Shown in pieces: positions 58,653-64,000 of a stretch of 64,000 nucleotides of DNA. Under the pieces are notes generated by a model. The model ran no database searches. It had not been told where the DNA came from and saw only the letters and a list, made by a program, of their open reading frames with translations. A program made the position numbers and the translations under genes. The DNA lies in contig NZ_AYTM02000002.1 in assembly GCF_000507185.2 (NCBI RefSeq), forward strand, positions 5,801,501-5,865,500, written 5' to 3'. Position 1 is the first letter of the stretch; the number at the start of each line of letters is the position of its first letter. The DNA is from Pseudomonas syringae KCTC 12500 (GTDB taxonomy: Bacteria; Pseudomonadota; Gammaproteobacteria; Pseudomonadales; Pseudomonadaceae).

Positions 58653-59657
58653 ATGAACACCCTGAAACGTACGCTGCTCGCCAGCGCGCTGGCCTTGCTG
58701 TCCCTGCCGGTGATGGCTGACTCTGCGCACCCGAAAATAGGTTTTTCCATTGATGACCTGCGTCTGGAACGCTGGTCACGCGACCGTGATTACTTCGTTG
58801 CGGCGGCGGAAAAGCTCGACGCCAAGGTCTTCGTGCAATCGGCGGATGCCAATGAGCAGAAACAGATCTCGCAGATAGAAAACCTTATCTCGCGCGGCGT
58901 CGATGTAATCGTCATCGTGCCGTTCAACGCCACCGTGCTGACCAATGCCGTTGCCGAAGCCAAGAAGGCCGGGATCAAGGTGGTGTCTTATGACCGGCTG
59001 ATCCTCAATGCCGATATCGATGCGTACATTTCCTTCGATAACGAAAAAGTCGGCGAGATGCAGGCCAACGGCGTGTTGAAAGCAGCGCCCAAGGGCAATT
59101 ACTTCCTGCTGGGCGGCGCGCCCACCGACAACAACGCCAAGATTCTGCGCGAAGGCCAGATGAAAGCGCTGCAACCGGCTATCGACAGAGGTGATATCAA
59201 GCTCGTCGGCCAGCAGTGGGTAAAGGAGTGGAGCCCTACCGAAGCCCTGAGCATTGTTGAAAACGCCCTGACCCGCAATAACAACAAGATTGATGGCATC
59301 GTCGCCTCCAACGACGCCACTGCCGGCGGCGCTATTCAGGCCCTCGCGGCACAGAAACTGGCCGGCAAAGTCCCTATCTCGGGCCAGGACGCGGACCTCG
59401 CAGCGGTCAAGCGGGTCATCGATGGTACTCAGACCATGACCGTCTACAAGCCGCTGAAACTGATTGCCACGGAAGCCGCCAAACTTTCTGTGCAATTGGT
59501 GCGCGGCGGTGACAAGCCGAAGTTTGACTCGCAGTCGGACAATGGCATGAAGAAGGTCGACACCATGCTGCTGACCCCGACCTTGCTGACCAAGGACAAC
59601 ATCGACCTGCTGGAAAAAGACGGGTTCTACACCAAGGCGCAGATTGACGGGCAATGA
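58653..59657 (+). CDS. xylF: Xylose-binding periplasmic protein
   Basis: 334 aa, signal peptide ending near PVMADSAHP. KIGFSIDDLRLERWSRDRDY, VKVVSYDRLILNADIDAYIS, SGQDADLAAVKRVIDGTQTM are typical of XylF. First gene of the transporter operon. AAGGA ribosome site. Confidence 0.95.
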   Translation: MNTLKRTLLASALALLSLPVMADSAHPKIGFSIDDLRLERWSRDRDYFVAAAEKLDAKVFVQSADANEQKQISQIENLISRGVDVIVIVPFNATVLTNAVAEAKKAGIKVVSYDRLILNADIDAYISFDNEKVGEMQANGVLKAAPKGNYFLLGGAPTDNNAKILREGQMKALQPAIDRGDIKLVGQQWVKEWSPTEALSIVENALTRNNNKIDGIVASNDATAGGAIQALAAQKLAGKVPISGQDADLAAVKRVIDGTQTMTVYKPLKLIATEAAKLSVQLVRGGDKPKFDSQSDNGMKKVDTMLLTPTLLTKDNIDLLEKDGFYTKAQIDGQ

Positions 59658-59692
59658 GCCTCGATCGTTGATACGTCGCTGAAAACCAGAGC

Positions 59693-59718
59693 ACGACCCT
59701 GTGGTTAGGCAGGGTCGT
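59693..59718 (+). promoter_or_regulatory. Stem-loop between xylF and xylG
   Basis: Perfect 9-bp stem ACGACCCTG / CAGGGTCGT with an 8-nt loop and no T tract. Placed after the binding-protein gene, it probably stabilises the xylF message or lowers xylGH expression. Confidence 0.65.
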
Positions 59719-59759
59719 CGCTCAGGCCAAGCCATCACACCTTCGTAGAGCGCTGCGCC

Positions 59760-61316
59760 ATGTCTGACTACCTGTTGCAAATGAACGGCATCGTCAAATC
59801 CTTTGGCGGTGTGAAAGCGCTTAACGGCATCGATATCACAGTGAAGCCCGGCGAGTGCGTCGGCCTGTGCGGCGAGAACGGCGCGGGCAAGTCCACGTTG
59901 ATGAAAGTCCTGTCGGCGGTCTATCCCTACGGCACCTGGGAGGGCGAGATCCTGTGGGACGGCCAACCGCTCAAGGCACAATCGATCAGCGAAACGGAAG
60001 CGGCAGGGATCGTCATCATCCATCAGGAGCTGACGCTGGTCCCGGACCTGTCGGTGGCCGAAAACATCTTCATGGGTCACGAGCTGACGCTCCCCGGCGG
60101 ACGCATGAATTATCCGGCCATGATCCATCGCGCCGAGTCGCTGATGCGTGAACTCAAAGTGCCTGACATGAACGTGGCACTGCCGGTTTCCCAATATGGC
60201 GGCGGCTACCAGCAACTGGTGGAAATCGCCAAGGCACTGAACAAGAAGGCGCGCCTGTTGATTCTCGACGAGCCCTCCTCGGCTCTGACCCGCTCCGAAA
60301 TCGAGGTGCTGCTGAACATCATTCGCGAGCTGAAGGCTAAAGGGGTCGCGTGCGTGTACATCTCGCACAAGCTCGATGAAGTGGCCGCCGTGTGCGACAC
60401 CATCTCAGTCATCCGCGACGGCAAACATATTGCAACCACCGCAATGGCGGACATGGACATTGCGAAGATCATCACCCAGATGGTCGGACGCGAAATGAGC
60501 AACCTCTATCCCACCGAGCCGCATGATGTCGGCGAGGTGATCTTCGAAGCGCGGCATATCACCTGCTATGACGTCGATAATCCCGGGCGCAAGCGGGTCG
60601 ACGACGTATCGTTCGTCCTCAGGCGCGGGGAAATCCTCGGCATCGCCGGGCTGGTGGGCGCGGGCCGTACCGAACTGGTGTCAGCCCTGTTCGGCGCCTA
60701 TCCCGGTCGGCACACCGGTGAAGTGTGGCTCAATGGCCAGGCTATCGACACGCGCACGCCGCTCAAATCGATACGCGCGGGTCTGTGCATGGTCCCCGAA
60801 GACCGCAAGCGCCAGGGCATCATTCCGGACCTGGGCGTCGGCCAGAACATCACCCTCGCGGTCCTCGATAGTTACTCGAACATGACCCGCATCGACGCCG
60901 AGGCAGAGCTGGGCAGTATCGACCGGGAAATCTCGCGCATGCACCTCAAGACGGCCAGCCCGTTTTTGCCGATCACCAGCCTGTCCGGTGGCAATCAGCA
61001 GAAAGCCGTGCTGGCGAAGATGCTGCTCACCCGCCCGCGCGTTCTGATACTCGACGAGCCCACTCGCGGCGTCGATGTCGGCGCCAAGTACGAAATCTAC
61101 AAGCTGATGGGCGCGCTGGCAGCCGAGGGTGTGTCGATCATCATGGTGTCTTCGGAGCTGGCCGAAGTGTTGGGCGTGTCGGACCGCGTACTGGTGATTG
61201 GCGACGGCCAGTTGCGCGGCGACTTCATCAACCATGACCTGACTCAGGAGCAGGTCCTCGCCGCTGCACTCAGCCACTCCGATGCCCCTCACAATAATGC
61301 CCGGAAGACCGCGTAG
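59760..61316 (+). CDS. xylG: Xylose ABC transporter ATPase
   Basis: 518 aa with two cassettes: [46 protein letters not shown]; then [16 protein letters not shown] and [13 protein letters not shown]. Stop and the xylH start are adjacent. Powers xylose uptake. Confidence 0.95.
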   Translation: MSDYLLQMNGIVKSFGGVKALNGIDITVKPGECVGLCGENGAGKSTLMKVLSAVYPYGTWEGEILWDGQPLKAQSISETEAAGIVIIHQELTLVPDLSVAENIFMGHELTLPGGRMNYPAMIHRAESLMRELKVPDMNVALPVSQYGGGYQQLVEIAKALNKKARLLILDEPSSALTRSEIEVLLNIIRELKAKGVACVYISHKLDEVAAVCDTISVIRDGKHIATTAMADMDIAKIITQMVGREMSNLYPTEPHDVGEVIFEARHITCYDVDNPGRKRVDDVSFVLRRGEILGIAGLVGAGRTELVSALFGAYPGRHTGEVWLNGQAIDTRTPLKSIRAGLCMVPEDRKRQGIIPDLGVGQNITLAVLDSYSNMTRIDAEAELGSIDREISRMHLKTASPFLPITSLSGGNQQKAVLAKMLLTRPRVLILDEPTRGVDVGAKYEIYKLMGALAAEGVSIIMVSSELAEVLGVSDRVLVIGDGQLRGDFINHDLTQEQVLAAALSHSDAPHNNARKTA

Positions 61317-62453
61317 ATGAACCAGGTCAAACAGTTCTTCACCCGCTACAAAATGCTCGCGCTGGTGATTGCCATCGCCTTTATCTGGCTGTTCTTCAGC
61401 TGGCAGACCGAGGGCGGCTTCCTGACGCCGCGCAACTTGTCCAACCTGCTGCGACAGATGTCCATTACCGGGATTCTGGCCTGCGGCATGGTGCTGGTGA
61501 TCATCAGCGGCGAGATTGACCTGTCGGTGGGCTCATTGCTTGGCCTGCTCGGTGGCCTGGCGGCGATTCTGGATGTGGTTTACCACGTGCCGCTGCTGGC
61601 AAACCTGAGCGTGGTCGCCCTGTGCGGCCTGCTGATCGGCCTGGCCAACGGCTACATGACCGCCTACCTGCGGATCCCCTCGTTCATCGTCGGGCTGGGT
61701 GGCATGCTGGCGTTTCGTGGCGTTCTGCTCGGTATCACCGGCGGCACGACCATCGCTCCGGTGTCGCCGTCGCTGGTCTATATCGGCCAGGGTTATCTGC
61801 CGCATGCGGTGGGCACCGGGCTCGGTATTCTGCTGCTGGCGCTGACGCTGTTCCTGACCTGGAAACAACGGCGCAACAGAGCGCTGCACGGGCTAGCGGC
61901 ACATTCGCTGATTCGTGATGTGTTGCGTGTGGTGTTGATCGGCGCGGTGCTGGGCGGCTTTGTCTATGTGCTCAACAGCTACGACGGAATCCCCGTTCCG
62001 GTGTTGCTGTTGCTGGTCCTGCTCGGCGTGTTCAGTTATGTCACCACCCAGACGGTGTTCGGGCGCCGTATCTACGCCGTCGGCAGCAACATGGAAGCCA
62101 CGCGCCTGTCCGGCATCAACGTACAGGCCGTGAAGCTGTGGATTTTCGGCATCATGGGCGTGATGTGTGCGTTCGCCGGGCTGGTCAACACCGCACGCCT
62201 GGCCGCCGGCTCACCCTCGGCCGGCAACATGGGCGAACTCGACGCCATCGCCGCATGCTTCATCGGCGGTACGTCCATGCGTGGCGGTTCAGGCACTGTC
62301 TACGGTGCCCTGCTCGGCGCACTGGTCATCACCAGTCTCGACAACGGCATGTCGATGCTCGATGTCGACAGTTACTGGCAGATGATCGTCAAGGGCGGCA
62401 TTCTGGTGCTGGCAGTGTGGGTAGACGTGAGTACCCGCGCCGGGCGGCGCTGA
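61317..62453 (+). CDS. xylH: Xylose ABC transporter permease
   Basis: 378 aa, about ten hydrophobic helices. GMVLVIISGEIDLSVGSLLG and AACFIGGTSMRGGSGTVYGA are XylH-type permease signatures. Immediately follows xylG. No xylB follows. Confidence 0.95.
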   Translation: MNQVKQFFTRYKMLALVIAIAFIWLFFSWQTEGGFLTPRNLSNLLRQMSITGILACGMVLVIISGEIDLSVGSLLGLLGGLAAILDVVYHVPLLANLSVVALCGLLIGLANGYMTAYLRIPSFIVGLGGMLAFRGVLLGITGGTTIAPVSPSLVYIGQGYLPHAVGTGLGILLLALTLFLTWKQRRNRALHGLAAHSLIRDVLRVVLIGAVLGGFVYVLNSYDGIPVPVLLLLVLLGVFSYVTTQTVFGRRIYAVGSNMEATRLSGINVQAVKLWIFGIMGVMCAFAGLVNTARLAAGSPSAGNMGELDAIAACFIGGTSMRGGSGTVYGALLGALVITSLDNGMSMLDVDSYWQMIVKGGILVLAVWVDVSTRAGRR

Positions 62454-62486
62454 TCGCTGCCCGACACGCAAGCTGACAGCGCGCGA

Positions 62487-62921
62487 TCAAGCCGGTCTGG
62501 CCGCTATCGCTTCGACCTCGATCAACGCGCCGGGCAATGGCAGCGCTACCACCTGCAACGCCGTGCGCGCGGGTTTGAGAGGTTGTTCCGGCGTGCCGAA
62601 AAATTGCGTGTAACCAGCCTGCAACCCGGCAAAATCCAGCTTGCCGGCGGTTTCCTCGGCACCGACCAGAAATACCCGCAACTGTACGATATCGCCCAGA
62701 TCGAGGTCCTGTTGCTGAAGGATTCTGCGCAGTTTGTTGAAGACCGAAACGGTCTGTACTTCGGTGTTGCCATAGGCTGCCGGCGTACCCGCCGGAGCAT
62801 GCGGGTCGGCGAGGTCAGGCAAGGTGCCGCTGACGAATACCAGGCTGGTCGAGGCTGGCACTGTCACGGTTTGCGAGATCGGAAAATCGCCGACGCTGGT
62901 GCGTTGAATGCTGTCGCTCAT
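62487..62921 (-). CDS. RidA (YjgF/UK114) family protein
   Basis: 144 aa. LVFVSGTLPDLADPH, LRRILQQQDLDLGDIVQLRV and PARTALQVVALPLPGALIEV, with the Arg of PARTA in the position that binds the imine/enamine carboxylate in active RidA. It probably deaminates reactive imines, perhaps those made by the adjacent amine oxidase. Confidence 0.85.
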   Translation of the reverse strand: MSDSIQRTSVGDFPISQTVTVPASTSLVFVSGTLPDLADPHAPAGTPAAYGNTEVQTVSVFNKLRRILQQQDLDLGDIVQLRVFLVGAEETAGKLDFAGLQAGYTQFFGTPEQPLKPARTALQVVALPLPGALIEVEAIAARPA

Positions 62922-62990
62922 GGTGTCTCTCCTTCAATGGATATTCAGGAATAAGGGTTACGTAAAACGCGGGGCTCGTGCAGTTGCACG

Positions 62991-64000
62991 TCATGACGCG
63001 GCAAGGGTCGAAATCTGCCGCGCTTGCGTCACTCGCTCGGCCAGTTGCGCCACCACATGTCGCGCCGAGTTGGCCGCCGACTCCTGCCAGATGCCAACTC
63101 CGCTTTGCACCAGCCCGTCACCGGCGAAGTACACACGACCGTGGGGCTCGTCCAGCAACGCACTGGCAGCGGCAGGGAAATGTTCGCGTTGCAACCAAGG
63201 GCCTTCGCTGTAAGGGATCTGCTCCCAGGACACGGCCAGCGGGTTGCGCAGCTGCCGCGAATACCCCGGGTGCAGCAGCTCTACCGCTTCTCTGGAAGTG
63301 GCGTATTGTGTGTCGAAGGGTTTCGCACCGAACGCATCGGCCCCCTCCCCTGTGACATAACCCGCCACAAGCAGGCCTTGTCGGGTGTTCAAGTCGTTGC
63401 TGGGATACCACAACAGACGCGCCGGATGGTCGATCCAGGACAACCCGCCGTAGATGCGGTAGTCGGTTTCCCAAAAACGCGGAGATTGCCAGGCCACCTT
63501 GGTCGCCTGATCGTTGCGGGTGCTGAGCAAGGCCGCCTTGACCGGTTCACTGAAATCGGTGTCCAGTCTGACCAGCAAGGGCAGAGGCAGGGTTGACACC
63601 AGATAGTCGGCGCGCACCACATGCTCGCGACCGCTGTATTTGTCGTGATAGGTAACTGCCACGCCGTCTTCCAGTTGACGAATCTGCCGTACCTGCGCGC
63701 CCAGTTGCACCTGGTCGGTGAGGCGCTGGTAAAAGGCGTCGGTGATCCGGTCCATGCCACCGACCGGTTGAAACATGGTCGCGGAAAACTCGGGAAACTC
63801 GGTGTGCAGCAGCGCGCCCCATAATTCGGGGTGCAGCAAGCGATCCAGCGCCACCGGTTGCGCACTGCTCGGCAAGGCTCCCGGATGAGAAAGCGACGTT
63901 TGATGCCCGGAGCGCAGGCTGCCCTCGTAAGCCAGCTCCTGCGAAAGGTCGCCATATACCTGCAAGAACGCCAGCAGCCGCTGACGCTCTTCGCCGCTCA
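62991..64000 (-). CDS. Flavin monoamine oxidase family protein (N-terminus outside window)
   Basis: The frame is open through the right edge (RQRLLAFLQVYGDLSQELAY), so the FAD-binding N-terminus is missing. Visible: FQPVGGMDRITDAFYQRLTD, VVRADYLVSTLPLPLLVRLD, and the C-terminal FAD-contact GRVYFAGDGLVQSGVGIWQE. Family members oxidise amines or amino acids to imines, which fits the RidA-like neighbour 69 bp downstream. Confidence 0.85.
   Translation of the reverse strand, partial: SGEERQRLLAFLQVYGDLSQELAYEGSLRSGHQTSLSHPGALPSSAQPVALDRLLHPELWGALLHTEFPEFSATMFQPVGGMDRITDAFYQRLTDQVQLGAQVRQIRQLEDGVAVTYHDKYSGREHVVRADYLVSTLPLPLLVRLDTDFSEPVKAALLSTRNDQATKVAWQSPRFWETDYRIYGGLSWIDHPARLLWYPSNDLNTRQGLLVAGYVTGEGADAFGAKPFDTQYATSREAVELLHPGYSRQLRNPLAVSWEQIPYSEGPWLQREHFPAAASALLDEPHGRVYFAGDGLVQSGVGIWQESAANSARHVVAQLAERVTQARQISTLAAS

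Noticed and set aside
58776..60368. 530-aa minus-strand open frame
   Set aside because: Antisense to xylF and xylG, which have clear family motifs; typical high-GC shadow.

Overview
The window looks like a Pseudomonas chromosome, most likely from the P. syringae group. The evidence is the xylAFGH/xylR layout, SfnB/DszA-type sulfur genes, a DUF1652 protein, P. syringae-like GC-rich intergenic hairpins and a typical tRNA-Cys. About 29 kb of it is one end of a lambdoid prophage. This is inferred from gene content by reading alone; no search was run.

Prophage (1 to 29342; its left end lies outside the window). A lambda-like switch sits at 8995-9092. From it, cro, a CII-like gene, an O-like gene carrying a five-iteron origin, a P-like gene, ninB, ninG and a probable late antiterminator run leftward. 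A tR'-like terminator and the late genes follow (coiled-coil lysis-region proteins, an Acb2-like anti-CBASS sponge, an HslV-like hydrolase, a metallopeptidase). Several plus-strand cargo genes interrupt the late genes, two of them behind near-identical promoters. Rightward from cI come small cargo genes and an AT-rich pair (RhuM family plus PD-(D/E)XK-like). A second operator/promoter region (OL/PL, 14339-14381) is followed by about 800 nt of hairpin-rich non-coding DNA. Next is an ERF/YqaJ recombination operon, a run of small cargo genes, two DNA methyltransferases (one an odd fusion), a DUF4224 protein and the integrase. Integration was into the 3' end of tRNA-Leu(UAA), whose 3' half remains at 29286-29342.

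Other mobile-element traces. Between 31.7 and 32.5 kb, outside the att site, lie decayed copies of pieces of this same prophage type. At 38.8-39.5 kb a degenerate duplicate of the tRNA-Cys 3' end and its terminator flanks a phage head-protein fragment, the scar of another integration.

Chromosomal part. A chemoreceptor; mesX-mesD (oxygen-dependent, folate-independent methionine synthase); a leaderless AA10-type LPMO-like protein; a VOC / 2OG-oxygenase pair; an isochorismatase-family hydrolase; a tannase/feruloyl esterase; a block of two DszC/SfnB-type and one DszA-type flavin enzymes beside an Rbs-type ABC importer, suggesting uptake and breakdown of an organosulfur or glycosylated plant compound; a second chemoreceptor; VirK-like and DUF3237 proteins; a papain-like protease; the xylose regulon (xylR, xylA, xylFGH, no xylB here); a RidA-like protein; and a flavin amine oxidase cut by the right edge.
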